From NCBI GenBank assembly GCA_024229515.1, contig JAAESI010000072.1, forward strand, positions 49,734 to 113,733: DNA of 64,000 nucleotides, written 5' to 3'. Numbering within the stretch: position 1 is the stretch's first letter; every line of letters starts with the position of its first letter. Source of the DNA: Pseudomonadota bacterium. GTDB taxonomy: Bacteria > Myxococcota_A > UBA796 > UBA9615. Under the pieces are notes generated by a model, which saw nothing but the letters and a program-made list of their open reading frames with translations, was not told the origin of the DNA and did not search any database. Position numbers and translations under genes: made by a program. This document shows positions 43,358-53,383 of this stretch, in pieces.

Positions 43358-45766
43358 ATGTCGTCCCAGCCCGCTCGCTCGACCCGTTCCGCCCGCCTTC
43401 GTGCGCTTGCCCTGTTCGCCGCCGTGGCGATCCCGTCCGCCGCCGTCGGCGCGATGGGGAACAACCTCGTCACCGAGGTCCAGGCCTTCTTCGGCGGGGA
43501 CACCGACGCCTCCGCCTCGCCCGCGACGCTGATCACGCCGACCGTGCGCATCGACACCGCGCAGCCGATGGACTTCCCCCGGTCGGCCGACGCCATCCGC
43601 CGGTCGTTGGACGCCGGCCCCGCCGCGGGCGCCGAGGCTGAGCTGATCGCCCGGCTCGGGATCGTCGGAAACCGCTCGGACATCCCCCGCCTGCTGGAGC
43701 TCAGCGAGCACCCCAACGCGCGCATCTCGATGGCCGCGTTCCAGTCGCTGGGGCGCATCGGCGGGGACAAGGCGATCCGCCGGCTCGCCACCATCGCCCG
43801 CTCCGAGGACAGCGCCGTCAACGGCAACGCCGTCGCCGCGCTCGGGCTCGCCTCGGACGACCGCGCCGTCGACGTGCTCGAGGAGCTCGCCGGCCACCAG
43901 GACACATGGCGACGCCAGCAGGCCCTCGACTCCCTCGCCCTGCGCGGCGGCACCCAGGCCCGACTCGCCATCCACCGCGCCTTCGGCAAGGCCACCTCCA
44001 GCGATGCGTGGGCCTCCGCCAACGCCGTCGCCACCCTCGGCGGCCCCGCCGACAAGCGCCTCCTCATCCGCGCCGCGATGAACCCGCACGACCCCCGCAC
44101 CGACGCCGCGATGTGGGCGATCGCGACCATCCCGGGGCCGGAGACGGACGAGTTCCTCATCCAGATGGCCCAGAGCGCCTCCAGCGCCCGTCGCTCGACG
44201 GCGATCTCCGCCCTCGCATCCGTGACGGACCCGCGCGCCATCGAGGTGTTGCTCGACCTCTGGGATCGAGCGCCGATGAACCGCTACGACATCATCTCCG
44301 CGCTCGGCTCGAGCAAGGCCGACGGCGCGCTCGATGCGCTCCTGACCATCCTCGCCGACGCCCGCCCCGACCAGGCGTCGTGGTTCGTCGAGGCGCTCGC
44401 GGCCCGCCCCGAGCCGACCGCGCGCGAGGTCCTCCGGGTGCTCGCCACCGAGACCGGCCCGCTGGCCGACGCGGCGCTGGGCCGCTTGACCAACCTGGGC
44501 GACGACGCGGCCATCGAGCAGCTCGTGGCGCGCTTCGACGCCACCGGAAAGCTGCCGCCGGCGGAGACCCTGACCTTCCTCGCCGTCAGCGGCGGCGACG
44601 TTGGGTGGGAGCTGATCGAAGAGGTGCTCGCCGAAGGCACCCAGAACGACCGCAGCAACGTGGTGTGGGCGCTCCAGGCGCGAGGCGACGAGGACGCGGC
44701 GGCACGGCTGCTGGACCTCGTGAAGACCTCGGACTCGTGGACCGCAAGCTCGGCCATGGGGGCGCTGGAAGGCATGGGCGAGCACGCTCGGGACGGCCTC
44801 CGCGGACTCTTGATGGAGCGGCTGGAAGACGGCACCGACTTCGCCACCGTGTCGGCGACGCTGGCCCGGCTGGGCGGCGACGAGGTGCGGGTCGCGCTGA
44901 CGAAGCGGCTGGACGACGGCACCGACGCGGAGCGCTGGTCAACCATCTCGGCGCTGGGCCAGATGGACGACCCCGAGGCGCGGGGCGCGCTGGAGGCGCT
45001 GATCGGCGACGAGGACCCGACGGTCCGCAGCACCGCGCTGTCGACCCTGCTGTGGAGCGGCAACCAGGACGTCTCGTCGGAGCTGCTGGAGAAGGCGCTG
45101 GCGGACGAGGACGTCTCGGTTCGGACCACGGCGATGGCGGCGCTGGTGAACCAACCCGGCGACGAGGGCGTCGATCGGCTGCTCACGTTCGTCGACGACG
45201 AGGACCTGACGGTCCGCAGCACCGCGATCCAGACCCTCGGCAGCACGGGCGACCCGCGAGCCGAAGAGGCCCTCATCGTCGCCCTGGAGGACCCGGAGTT
45301 GGCGCAGACCGCGATGTGGGGCCTGCAGTCGATGGGCACCGACGACGGCCGCGCCGCCATCCGGAACCTCGCCGCCAACGCGGACGACCTGGACCGGCGG
45401 GTGAGCGCCATCGGCATGCTCGGCCAGGACTCCTCGGCGGAGGCGCTCGAGGTGCTCAGCACGTCGCTCATGGCGGACGATCCGACGGAGGCGAGCTCGG
45501 CCCTGTACGCGCTGCAGTCGCGCGGCAACAGCCAGGCGGCGGAGGCGATCGCCACGTTGCTGGACGAGATCGACCCCGACGACGACGAGATGGGGCTGCT
45601 CTGGCAGGCCGCTTCGGCGCTCCAGCAGATCGGCGGCCGGGTGGCGCGGGACCGGGCCGACGAGCTCGAGGACATCCTCGGTCACAGCGACCAGGGGCTC
45701 ATGGACATGAGCGACTGGGGCTGCGGCGGCGGCTACTACGGCGGCCTCGGCGGGTTGATCCGCTAG
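43358..45766 (+). CDS. Exported or membrane-tethered HEAT-repeat protein
   Basis: 802 residues. The ATG at 43358 has GGAG about 8 bases upstream. An Arg-rich start and a hydrophobic stretch (LRALALFAAVAIPSAAVGA, ~14-32) look like a signal peptide or anchor. From ~80 to ~780 there are about twenty HEAT/PBS-lyase-type repeats of 30-32 residues (units such as DDPEARGALEALIGDEDPTV and RSTAIQTLGSTGDPRAEEAL) making a long helical solenoid for protein binding. The last residues are Gly/Tyr-rich (GCGGGYYGGLGG). No catalytic motif. A periplasmic scaffold is likely. It ends back to back with the convergent TSP3 protein, with stops adjacent (TAG, TTA). Confidence 0.85.
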   Translation: MSSQPARSTRSARLRALALFAAVAIPSAAVGAMGNNLVTEVQAFFGGDTDASASPATLITPTVRIDTAQPMDFPRSADAIRRSLDAGPAAGAEAELIARLGIVGNRSDIPRLLELSEHPNARISMAAFQSLGRIGGDKAIRRLATIARSEDSAVNGNAVAALGLASDDRAVDVLEELAGHQDTWRRQQALDSLALRGGTQARLAIHRAFGKATSSDAWASANAVATLGGPADKRLLIRAAMNPHDPRTDAAMWAIATIPGPETDEFLIQMAQSASSARRSTAISALASVTDPRAIEVLLDLWDRAPMNRYDIISALGSSKADGALDALLTILADARPDQASWFVEALAARPEPTAREVLRVLATETGPLADAALGRLTNLGDDAAIEQLVARFDATGKLPPAETLTFLAVSGGDVGWELIEEVLAEGTQNDRSNVVWALQARGDEDAAARLLDLVKTSDSWTASSAMGALEGMGEHARDGLRGLLMERLEDGTDFATVSATLARLGGDEVRVALTKRLDDGTDAERWSTISALGQMDDPEARGALEALIGDEDPTVRSTALSTLLWSGNQDVSSELLEKALADEDVSVRTTAMAALVNQPGDEGVDRLLTFVDDEDLTVRSTAIQTLGSTGDPRAEEALIVALEDPELAQTAMWGLQSMGTDDGRAAIRNLAANADDLDRRVSAIGMLGQDSSAEALEVLSTSLMADDPTEASSALYALQSRGNSQAAEAIATLLDEIDPDDDEMGLLWQAASALQQIGGRVARDRADELEDILGHSDQGLMDMSDWGCGGGYYGGLGGLIR

Positions 45767-48559
45767 TTAGATCGACACCGTCAACGGCGACTCCGCCGGA
45801 ATGTCGTTCGGCGCGATGACATCGAACGTGTGCTCCCCGGACGTCAGCGCTCCGTTGTCCGTGATGCGGATGAGCCACGGGCCCACCCGGTTCCACGTGA
45901 GCCCGGCGTCGTCGAAGGTCTGACCGTCGATGACGGGGACCGCGCCGCTGGCGAAGCCGCTGCCACGCAGCTCGAACACCGGCGTCTCGTTGCCGCCGTC
46001 GTCGACCAGGACCACCGCGGCGATCTCGGTCAATCGCGGGATCGTGGCGGTGGGGAGCAGGCGCATCGAGGCGACGCCGTCCTCCATCACGATCGGTTCG
46101 CTGTTGAGCAGATCGCCGTGGGGACCGACGAAGTCGACCTCCAGGTCCATGTCGCGCACGCGGTTGCCGTACTGGTCCGTGGCCCACGCCTTGGGGCGGA
46201 CCTCGTCGCCGGCCTGGGCGACGCCGGGGACCGCGATGCCGAACCAGTAGAAGGCGTTCGGCTCGACCGCGATGCGGCGGAAGTCGAACAGCAGCGCGCG
46301 GCCTTCGAGCCCCTCGGGCAGGGGGGCGGCGGTCGTGCCGGGATCCAACCGCACCGTCATCACCAGTTCCTGCGCCTCCTCCGAGGTGTACTCCACGTGC
46401 ACCTCGCCATCGACGATCGGGAAGCTGACCGCCTCGACCCGGGGGAACGAGGCGAAGCTGACCGAGGCGCCTTCGAGCATGGCCCCCGTGAGCTCGGGGT
46501 AGCGGGCGATCAGCTCGTCCACCGACACGTCGATCGCCACCGGCTCACCCGCCACGCCGGGCAGGTCCACCAACTGGGGCTCGGGGGTGCCGGGGAAGTC
46601 GCGACGGAGGATGCGCAGCGTCTCGGCGGCGGCGAACAGGTCCGCACCTCCCTGGGCCACGCGCACCTGCTCCCGCAGCGCCGTGTCGTCTGGGGCGTGC
46701 TGGGTCCAGTCGTTCCGCAGCGCCATCGTCGCGCCGAGCGCGCCTCCGACCGTGCCGAGGTTCACGTTCGCCAGCGTGTTGATGCCGTCGATCAGCCACG
46801 CCTCCAGCGACGTGTCCGGCAGGTTCGGGGTCGCCCCCACCGGCTCCCGGCTGTCCAGGAAGTGACCCAGGAAGTCGCCGTTGCCCCGCGCGGGGATTCC
46901 GTCGGCGGGCTCACGCCCCTCGCGGAACGACATCGCCTCCATCGCGTCCGCCAGCGTCGAGGCGCCAGCCGAGGCGAGCACCGCTTCGACCGAGCCGGCC
47001 GGGCGGCTGGAGGAGTAGGTGCGCAGCGCGTTCGCGGTCAGCGCCCAGGGGTCGTCGCCGAAGCCGTAGGTGTCCGAGTACGGGGGCAGCGGATCGCCGT
47101 TCTCGTCCAGCGGCGTGGCCCACTCGTCCTCCTCCTCGCCGTCGCCCGCCATCTCGGCCTCGGGGGCGGGCGGAGGCACGTTGCGCAGCGCCTGGCAGGT
47201 CGCCTCGTCGAACGGCTCGCTCATCATGAAGCCGCCGATGGTGCCGCTGCTCATGTCGAGGGAGAGGCCGATGTTGTTCACCAGCGGCAGGCCCATCGTG
47301 AGCATGCCGACGGCCAGGGAGATCCCCTCGCCGACCTGGTAGCCGCGGGCCAGCACTTCGCCCTGCCCGTCGTCGTCGTCGTCACGCAGGAACATGCCCA
47401 GCGAGGTGACCCCGAAGGCGACCGTGACGTCGAAGCTGACGCCGAGCAGGTCGTCGAAGTCCTTGGTGTGGGCGGCCCAGTCGTCGCGGGGCGAGACGCA
47501 GCCGGAGACGAAGATGATGCCGGCGTGGCCCCAGTCCCAGTTGGGGACGTAGACGGACTCGGCCTCCATCACGTGGACGAAGATGCCCTCCGGCGCGTAC
47601 CGGTACAGCAGCCACATCGAGTACTCGTAGCCGAGCAAGCCCGAGGCCACGCCGAAGCCGGTCCAGCAGGACTGCCCGCCGATGGTGCCGATGGTGTCGA
47701 CCAGATCGCCCTCGGACAGCCCGCGGCAGCCGGGATCGGTGGTCCAGAGCCCCTCGTCGGGGTCGAGGATGCCGTCACCGTCGCAGTCCGGGGTCAGCGC
47801 GCAGATCGTGCCGTCGCCGCCGGACATCGCCTGGTTCCAGTTCAGCTCGTCGCCGTCGTTGAGCCCGTCGTCGTCGCTGTCGGGATCCAGGGGGTCCGAA
47901 CCGTAGTTCAGCTCTTCGAGGTCGTTGATGCCGTCGCCGTCGCTGTCCGGGTTGGTCGGATCGGTGCCGTGGTCGAGCCACTCCTCGTCGTCGTAGAGGC
48001 CGTCGTTGTCGGTGTCGTCGTCCTGGGGGTCGAACCCCTCCGTCACCTCGAGGCCGTCCAGCAGGGTGTCGCCGTCCATGTCGTCGTCCAGCGGGTCCCA
48101 GCCCGCCTGGGTCTCTTCCCAGTCCAGGAGGCCGTCATCGTCGGTGTCCTCGTCCAGCGGATCGGTGCCGAAGCTGGCCTCTTCGCCGTCCAGGAGGCCG
48201 TCGTCGTCGCTGTCGTTGTCCGCGGGGTCGGTGCCCTGGGACTGCTCGACGTTGTCGTCGATCCCGTCGTTGTCGGTGTCGGCGTTGGTCGGATCCAGGC
48301 CCCAGTTCACCTCGTCGCCGTCGATGATCGTGTCGCCGTCCATGTCGTCGTTCAGCGGGTCCCAGCCGGCGTCGTACTCCTCCCAGTCGGTGAGGCCGTC
48401 GGCGTCGGTGTCCTCCATCAGGGGGTCCGTGCCGAGCGCCCACTCCTCGTCGTTGGTGAGGCCGTCGCCGTCGTCGTCGTCGGCACCGCTGGCCCAGCCG
48501 ATCGCGGGCATCGCGACCGCAAACCCGAGTGCCAGGAGCGCGTGCCCGAAGCCCTTCAT
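45767..48559 (-). CDS. Secreted thrombospondin type 3 repeat protein
   Basis: 930 residues. Signal peptide ends GWASGA (~25). Residues ~26-270 contain about ten TSP3-type Ca-binding repeats ([21 protein letters not shown], alternating with GTDP or GWDP steps). Residues ~275-460 form a domain with paired Cys ([23 protein letters not shown]) and long hydrophobic stretches ([15 protein letters not shown]). The middle (~490-640) is helical, and the C-terminal ~250 residues are Ig- or TIG-like beta-domains ending GEHTFDV. No CTERM-like tag, so it is secreted or held by its partner. The preceding lipoprotein gene overlaps by four bases, so the pair probably acts together on the surface. Confidence 0.85.
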   Translation of the reverse strand: MKGFGHALLALGFAVAMPAIGWASGADDDDGDGLTNDEEWALGTDPLMEDTDADGLTDWEEYDAGWDPLNDDMDGDTIIDGDEVNWGLDPTNADTDNDGIDDNVEQSQGTDPADNDSDDDGLLDGEEASFGTDPLDEDTDDDGLLDWEETQAGWDPLDDDMDGDTLLDGLEVTEGFDPQDDDTDNDGLYDDEEWLDHGTDPTNPDSDGDGINDLEELNYGSDPLDPDSDDDGLNDGDELNWNQAMSGGDGTICALTPDCDGDGILDPDEGLWTTDPGCRGLSEGDLVDTIGTIGGQSCWTGFGVASGLLGYEYSMWLLYRYAPEGIFVHVMEAESVYVPNWDWGHAGIIFVSGCVSPRDDWAAHTKDFDDLLGVSFDVTVAFGVTSLGMFLRDDDDDGQGEVLARGYQVGEGISLAVGMLTMGLPLVNNIGLSLDMSSGTIGGFMMSEPFDEATCQALRNVPPPAPEAEMAGDGEEEDEWATPLDENGDPLPPYSDTYGFGDDPWALTANALRTYSSSRPAGSVEAVLASAGASTLADAMEAMSFREGREPADGIPARGNGDFLGHFLDSREPVGATPNLPDTSLEAWLIDGINTLANVNLGTVGGALGATMALRNDWTQHAPDDTALREQVRVAQGGADLFAAAETLRILRRDFPGTPEPQLVDLPGVAGEPVAIDVSVDELIARYPELTGAMLEGASVSFASFPRVEAVSFPIVDGEVHVEYTSEEAQELVMTVRLDPGTTAAPLPEGLEGRALLFDFRRIAVEPNAFYWFGIAVPGVAQAGDEVRPKAWATDQYGNRVRDMDLEVDFVGPHGDLLNSEPIVMEDGVASMRLLPTATIPRLTEIAAVVLVDDGGNETPVFELRGSGFASGAVPVIDGQTFDDAGLTWNRVGPWLIRITDNGALTSGEHTFDVIAPNDIPAESPLTVSI

Positions 48560-49044
48560 CGGATCTGCCCGTTGAGCTGAAGCTGCGCGGCGCCCAGGCG
48601 TGACTTCATGATCGCCTCGACCTCGCCCATCCGTTCGACCTGCTGGGGGGTCAGCTCACCGAACGCGGGCAGCTCGTCGGGCATCTCCAGGGGCATGCCG
48701 AGGTTCGGCGCGTTGAGCTGAATCTCCTGCGCCGGGGTGTGCACGTAGCCGTCGTTCCAGGCGACCCGGGCCCGCAGGCCGGTCATCACGCCCGGGACTC
48801 CGGGGGCCGAATCACCGGGGGACATCCCGATCTCTTCCTCGGACGGCGTCGGATCCTCCTCGGGGGTCGCGTCATCGTCGTCGCTGCCGGTCGAGTCGAA
48901 CGCGATCTCTTCCGGCGTGCCCTCGATCAGATCGGGGTCGGCCAGGCCGTCCGGCGCGGGCCCCGAGGGGTCCGAGGTTCGGGGGTCGGCGGCGCACCCG
49001 GCGACGAGCAGCGCGGCGAACAGACAGAGGGCGAGTCGGGTCAT
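48556..49044 (-). CDS. Small lipoprotein, partner of the TSP3 protein
   Basis: 162 residues from the ATG at 49044, which is preceded 6 bases upstream by TAGGGT. Lipobox VAGC (~17). Residues ~20-75 are disordered, Pro/Glu/Asp-rich with a [12 protein letters not shown] spacer. The C-terminal part carries a short domain ([18 protein letters not shown]) and an amphipathic helix ([20 protein letters not shown]). The family is not recognised. Its stop overlaps the TSP3 protein start (ATGA), indicating co-translation; an outer-membrane tether for that protein is a reasonable guess. Confidence 0.75.
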   Translation of the reverse strand: MTRLALCLFAALLVAGCAADPRTSDPSGPAPDGLADPDLIEGTPEEIAFDSTGSDDDDATPEEDPTPSEEEIGMSPGDSAPGVPGVMTGLRARVAWNDGYVHTPAQEIQLNAPNLGMPLEMPDELPAFGELTPQQVERMGEVEAIMKSRLGAAQLQLNGQIR

Positions 49045-49050
49045 GAACCC

Positions 49051-49056
49051 ACCCTA
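49051..49056 (-). promoter_or_regulatory. -10-like hexamer TAGGGT (minus strand), leaderless start
   Basis: Minus-strand TAGGGT ends 6 bases before the ATG at 49044, the same motif and spacing as at 1594-1606. Confidence 0.5.
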
Positions 49057-49101
49057 AGAACCGGCCTCGCGACAATTGTCGCAAGACGGTCGCAGCCGCC
49101 C

Positions 49102-51459
49102 TCAGTCGCGCGAGGCAGCCACCAGGCGGGCGATGCGGAGGTCGCTGGAGCGGCCCGCCGCGGACTCCAGGGCGGTGGGGTCGACCGGCGCCCCCCGGAG
49201 CACGTCCACGAGCATCAGCCCGTCCACGTCCCCCAGTTGGGTCAACGCCTCGATCGCGGGCTCGAAGTCGCCCCGGAACGCCGCGAGGTAGGCCGCCGGA
49301 CGCGGGTCGCTCGCCCCTCGGCAGCAGTCCGCGCCCCGGGCGAGCAGATCGGCGGCTTCGTCGGTGCGCCCTTGAAGCAGCCGGAGGATGCCGAGGTTGC
49401 CCAGCGCGACCCCCTCCTGCGCCCGGTCAGCGATGCGGCGGGCCAGCTCCACCGCTTCCTCCTGCCACCGTTCCGCGCTCTCCAGGGAGCCTTCCTCCAG
49501 GTCGAGCACGCCCAGGTTGGCGGCGGCGGCGGCGTGCGCGGCGGCATCCACGACCTCGTGGGCCCGCCCTCGGACCGCCTCGAACCGGCGGCGCGCCTCG
49601 TCCCGTCGCCCCAGCTCCATCAGGAGGTTGCCCAGGTAGGTGTCCGCGAGCGCGATGAGGCGCGGATCGCCTTCGGCGGTGCCCACCGCGAGGGCGTCGC
49701 GGTAGTGGCGCTCGGCCCCCGGAAGATCGGCCTGCATCCAGCGCACGTGGCCGAGGTTGGCGAGGGCGAGGTACTCGTCCCGGCGCCGACCGTGACGCCG
49801 CGCCAGCGAGACCCCGTGCTCCAGCTCCGCCATCGCCTCGTCCACCGCGCCCGCGGCCAGCCGGGTGACTCCGCGGGTCATCGCGAGCCCCGGCTCCTCC
49901 GCCGTGCCGGTCAGCAGGGGGGCCGCCTCGGCGACCCGGGCGAGCGCCTCATCCCACCGACCGAGGGCGCGGAGGGCGTCTCCATGAAACCGCATCGCCA
50001 CCCCCCGAAGGGTGTCGGGGCAATCCGTCGCCGCCTCCGCGGTGCGCGACCAGACCTCCAGGCGGCGGCGGGTGGAGCGGCGCGCCAGCAGCCAGGGATC
50101 CAGGGCCCGGGCCAGCCGCACGGCCCCCTCCGGCCACCGGGTCAGCGCGCGCTCCCAGGCGAGCATCGCGTTGGCCGCCTCGTCCGCGGCCCGGCCCGAC
50201 TCCGCGAGGGCGAGGTAGTGATCGATGTGGCGCCGCTCGCAGGCCGCGCGTTCGTCGTCTTGAAGCAGCGTCGCGGCGAACGCGGCGATGCTCTCCAGCA
50301 TCCCGAAGCGTCGGTGGCGAAGCGTCAGCAGCGACTTGGAGCGCAGCCCCCCGAGCACATCCACGACGAACGGGACGTCCAGGGCGAGCACGACCTCGGC
50401 CGCGGTGGCGTCGAACTCGCCCGAGAAGACCCCACAGCGGGCCAGCGCGGTGCGCTCGGTGGGCTGCAGAAGCTCCCAGGACCACCGCAAGGCCGTTTCG
50501 ATCGTGCGGCCGGCGCCTCCGAGCAGGCCCAGCCGCTCGTCCAGCATCGCGAGCATGCGCTCCGGGGGCACCAACTCGGCGCGGGCGGCGGCCAGCTCGA
50601 CGGCCAGGGGGAGCCGATCCAGGCGACGCACCAGCTCGGCGATGTCGGCCTGGGACCAGTCGGCGAGGCCGTCGGGACCGGCGCGCACGCGGAACAGCTC
50701 CGCGGCCTCGGAGTGGGCCATGGGAGTCAGCTCGATCGCGACCTCGTCTTCGCAGCCCAGCGCCTGCCGGGTCGTGCCCAGGACCTGCAGCTGGGGGGCG
50801 CGGCGGATCCAGCCTTCGACGACCGCCCCCGCCTCGTCCGCCACTTGCTCGAGGTTGACGAGGATGAGGAGGTGGGGGCCCCGGGCCGTCAACGAACGGG
50901 CGATGCGGGCCTCGTCGGCCTCGCGGGGGAGCCCGAGCTGATCGGCGACGGTGCGGATCAGGCCGGCGGCGGTTCGAGCCTCGCGCACGGAGCACCAGAT
51001 CGACGGGACGGCGGACCGGTCCGCGGCCTGCCGGGCGAGCGTGGTCTTGCCGACGCCGCCCATGCCGACGAGCGTGACGACGCGGTGCTCCGCCAGCGCC
51101 TGGCGCACGGCGAACAGCTCGCGCCGACGCCCCACGAAGGCGGGATCGGGGGTGTGCACGCCATCGAGCCGGTAGCCGCCCCCGTAGACCGACAGCAGAT
51201 GCACCGGCGCCTTAGGGTCGGGTTCGAGCTTGGCCCGCAGGCGGCGAACGGTGTTGTCCACGGCGCGGGAGACCACGCCGTCGCCGTACTTCCAGACTTC
51301 GCGGAGCAGCTCGTCGCGGGGGACCACCCGGCCCTCGGAGGCGGCGAGGTAGCGGACGAGCTCGGCCTCCAGCGCGGTCAGCTCTTCGCTGCCTCCGTCG
51401 AAGACCACCACGCGCCGGTCCAGATCGACCAGACGCCCGCCCAATTCCAGCACCGCCAC
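49102..51459 (-). CDS. wHTH/STAND ATPase/TPR transcription regulator (AfsR-like layout)
   Basis: 785 residues from a GTG at 51459, 17 bases after the kinase gene's stop. An OmpR/PhoB-type winged helix comes first (~20-112: LTALEAELVRYLAASEG, SRAVDNTVRRLRAKL, LLSVYGGGYRLDG). The STAND ATPase follows (Walker A GMGGVGKTTLAR ~133; LLILVNLEQV in place of a strong acidic Walker B; RLDRLPLAVELAAARAEL ~320). TPR helices fill ~450-780. There is no receiver domain, unlike the regulator at 21162-24164. Family members use the TPR/ATPase part to gate DNA binding; some are controlled by phosphorylation from a Ser/Thr kinase, as AfsR is by AfsK. The kinase immediately upstream is the obvious candidate. Confidence 0.9.
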   Translation of the reverse strand: MAVLELGGRLVDLDRRVVVFDGGSEELTALEAELVRYLAASEGRVVPRDELLREVWKYGDGVVSRAVDNTVRRLRAKLEPDPKAPVHLLSVYGGGYRLDGVHTPDPAFVGRRRELFAVRQALAEHRVVTLVGMGGVGKTTLARQAADRSAVPSIWCSVREARTAAGLIRTVADQLGLPREADEARIARSLTARGPHLLILVNLEQVADEAGAVVEGWIRRAPQLQVLGTTRQALGCEDEVAIELTPMAHSEAAELFRVRAGPDGLADWSQADIAELVRRLDRLPLAVELAAARAELVPPERMLAMLDERLGLLGGAGRTIETALRWSWELLQPTERTALARCGVFSGEFDATAAEVVLALDVPFVVDVLGGLRSKSLLTLRHRRFGMLESIAAFAATLLQDDERAACERRHIDHYLALAESGRAADEAANAMLAWERALTRWPEGAVRLARALDPWLLARRSTRRRLEVWSRTAEAATDCPDTLRGVAMRFHGDALRALGRWDEALARVAEAAPLLTGTAEEPGLAMTRGVTRLAAGAVDEAMAELEHGVSLARRHGRRRDEYLALANLGHVRWMQADLPGAERHYRDALAVGTAEGDPRLIALADTYLGNLLMELGRRDEARRRFEAVRGRAHEVVDAAAHAAAAANLGVLDLEEGSLESAERWQEEAVELARRIADRAQEGVALGNLGILRLLQGRTDEAADLLARGADCCRGASDPRPAAYLAAFRGDFEPAIEALTQLGDVDGLMLVDVLRGAPVDPTALESAAGRSSDLRIARLVAASRD

Positions 51460-51476
51460 GGGCGGAGCGTACTCCC

Positions 51477-52466
51477 TCAGCCCTGCGCGAGCGTGCGCAA
51501 CTGGCGGGCCAGGCGGGCGGGGTCGGACGGTCGGGCGCGCGGCTCCTTGGCCATCAAGTCGAGCACCAGGGTCTCCACCATCGGGGCGACGGGGGCGAGC
51601 GACGACGGCGGCGCGGGCTGCTCCTGCAGGATCTTCATCATCAACGCCCCCACCTGGGTGCCGTCGAAGGGGCGGAACCCCGTGATCCCCTCGTACAGGA
51701 CCACCCCGAGGGCATACAGGTCGATGGCGGGGGTGAGACGATCGACCCCCCGGATGACCTCCGGGGCCATGTACGCGGGCGTGCCGAGGGCGAGGCCGGC
51801 GTCGCTCAGCGAGGACCGAAGCTGGGTGATGCGCGCGCTCCCGAAGTCCAACAGACGGGCGCGCCGATCCTCCCGCCCGATGAGGATGTTGCTGGGCTTC
51901 ACGTCCCGGTGCATCACCCCCTGGGCATGCGCCGCGGCGAGCCCGTCGAGCACATCCGCGGCCCAGCCGAGCATCTGGGACGGAGGCAGGCTCCCCAGCC
52001 GACGCTGGATCACCGACAGGGTCTGACCGTCGACGAACTCCATCGAGTACCAGGGCCGGTCGCGGAAGGTGCCGACCTCCAGCAGGCGCACGATGTGGGG
52101 GTGCTGAAGGTCCGTGAGGATCCCCACCTCGCGCTCGAACCGCTGGGCGTCCGTCGCGTCGCACGCCTGATGCAGCAGCTTCATCGCCACCCGCTGGCCC
52201 GACAGCACGTCGATCGCCTCGAAGACCGTCGCCTGGCCCCCGCGTCCGAGCATGCGGCGCAGCTCGAAGCGCCCCTCCATGAGCAGGCCCCCGAGCTCCT
52301 CGGCCGTCTGGCCCATCTTGCTCGGCTTGGCGCGGACCTCGACGTTGTCCTCGTCCTCGTCCTCGATCACGAGCGAGAACGTCTTGCTCAGGTCGCGCAG
52401 AACCTCGACCGTGTCGTCATCGACGAAGTAGTCCGCGAGGTCGTTCTTTCCGCCCACAGCAGCCAT
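51477..52466 (-). CDS. Soluble Ser/Thr protein kinase
   Basis: 329 residues. An acidic N-terminal extension (~1-62, EDEDEDN) precedes a complete kinase domain: GRGGQATVFEA (~74), MKLL Lys (~95), HRDVKPSN catalytic loop (~188), LLDFGSAR (~207), GTPAYMAPE (~226). It is the only kinase in the window whose catalytic loop matches the standard HRDxKPxN. No membrane helix or sensor domain follows, so the input must come through the N-terminal extension or partners. It is first in a two-gene unit with the wHTH-ATPase-TPR regulator. Confidence 0.92.
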   Translation of the reverse strand: MAAVGGKNDLADYFVDDDTVEVLRDLSKTFSLVIEDEDEDNVEVRAKPSKMGQTAEELGGLLMEGRFELRRMLGRGGQATVFEAIDVLSGQRVAMKLLHQACDATDAQRFEREVGILTDLQHPHIVRLLEVGTFRDRPWYSMEFVDGQTLSVIQRRLGSLPPSQMLGWAADVLDGLAAAHAQGVMHRDVKPSNILIGREDRRARLLDFGSARITQLRSSLSDAGLALGTPAYMAPEVIRGVDRLTPAIDLYALGVVLYEGITGFRPFDGTQVGALMMKILQEQPAPPSSLAPVAPMVETLVLDLMAKEPRARPSDPARLARQLRTLAQG

Positions 52467-52483
52467 TGTGACACCATGCGGCG
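52467..52483. promoter_or_regulatory. 17-base divergent start region
   Basis: Only 17 bases separate the kinase ATG (52466, minus) and the hydrolase GTG (52484, plus). Weak -10-like hexamers sit 6 bases from each start: CACCAT (52472-52477, plus) and CATGGT (52473-52478, minus), overlapping almost completely. If real, each promoter's upstream element lies inside the other gene. Confidence 0.35.
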
Positions 52484-53374
52484 GTGAACCGCCTCGCTGC
52501 TTTGGTCGCCCTCGTCCTCCTGACCGGCTGCCCGTTGCTCTTCCCCAACGCCTACCCGACCCCCGAGCAGGGGCCCGAGGGGCTGGGCACGGACCGCCCT
52601 CACGCCATCGTGATCGGGGTCTCGGGGCACCCGCTCAGCGTGAGCCAAAACCCCAACACCGAGAACCTCATGCACCGAGGCACGCTCGGCACGATGGTCG
52701 AGGTGCTGTCCGAAGGAAACACGCGGCTCGTCTACGCCTGGGACCACGCCGACGCCTTCTACTCGATGGACAGCCAGGGCAACTTCCTGACCCCCTTCGA
52801 CAGCGCGGACTTCGTCAGCTTCGGCTTCCTCCACCTGGTCTCCGACATGCAGTTCATCCGCGACGAGTGGGTCGACGGGGTCGAGGAGCCGACACGCGTC
52901 ATCGTCGTCGGCCACAGCCACGGCGTCGTCTGGGCTCACATCGCCGCGATGCTGGTGCCGGACCTGCCGATCGAATTGATGATCGACATCGACGGCACGG
53001 TCGAGTCCTGGGACGGCTTCGGACCGACCGGGCTGAGCGTGGACGGCTTCGACCAGGTGATCCTCGACTACTCCTACACCGTGAACGCGGGCTGGCCCTT
53101 CGAGGTCTGGATGGCGCGCGACGCGTGGGAGATCCCGGGCCAGAGCGAGCTCGCCGACATCGAGGACGTGGTCCCCGCCAACGTGATCACCAACCTGGAG
53201 ATCCGGACGGAGGGGCTGCTGCTGAACGACCCCGATCCGAACGTCCGCATCGACGGGACGAGCGACGGGATCGAAGTCTTCTTGTCCGGCGAAGGGCACG
53301 ACGAGTCGGCCAACCCCAGCTCCGATGCGATGACCTGGGTGCTCAACTACCTCGTGTATCAACAGTCGCGGTAA
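52484..53374 (+). CDS. Alpha/beta-hydrolase-like lipoprotein
   Basis: 296 residues from a GTG. The lipobox is LTGC (~16), followed by PLLFPNAYP. The hydrolase markers are VIVVGHSHGVVWAHIAAML (~140, Ser nucleophile in GHSHG) and a late FLSGEGHDESANP (~270) carrying a possible catalytic His; the acid could be the Asp of LMIDIDGT (~167). The body matches no family that I can name, but an esterase- or lipase-type envelope enzyme is likely. Its TAA stop forms the first half of the -10-like hexamer of the next gene. Confidence 0.75.
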   Translation: MNRLAALVALVLLTGCPLLFPNAYPTPEQGPEGLGTDRPHAIVIGVSGHPLSVSQNPNTENLMHRGTLGTMVEVLSEGNTRLVYAWDHADAFYSMDSQGNFLTPFDSADFVSFGFLHLVSDMQFIRDEWVDGVEEPTRVIVVGHSHGVVWAHIAAMLVPDLPIELMIDIDGTVESWDGFGPTGLSVDGFDQVILDYSYTVNAGWPFEVWMARDAWEIPGQSELADIEDVVPANVITNLEIRTEGLLLNDPDPNVRIDGTSDGIEVFLSGEGHDESANPSSDAMTWVLNYLVYQQSR

Positions 53375-53377
53375 TCT
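53372..53377 (+). promoter_or_regulatory. -10-like hexamer TAATCT overlapping the upstream stop codon
   Basis: TAATCT ends 6 bases before the ATG at 53384; its first three bases are the stop codon of the hydrolase gene. No Shine-Dalgarno is present between them. Confidence 0.5.
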
Positions 53378-53383
53378 CTGCAA

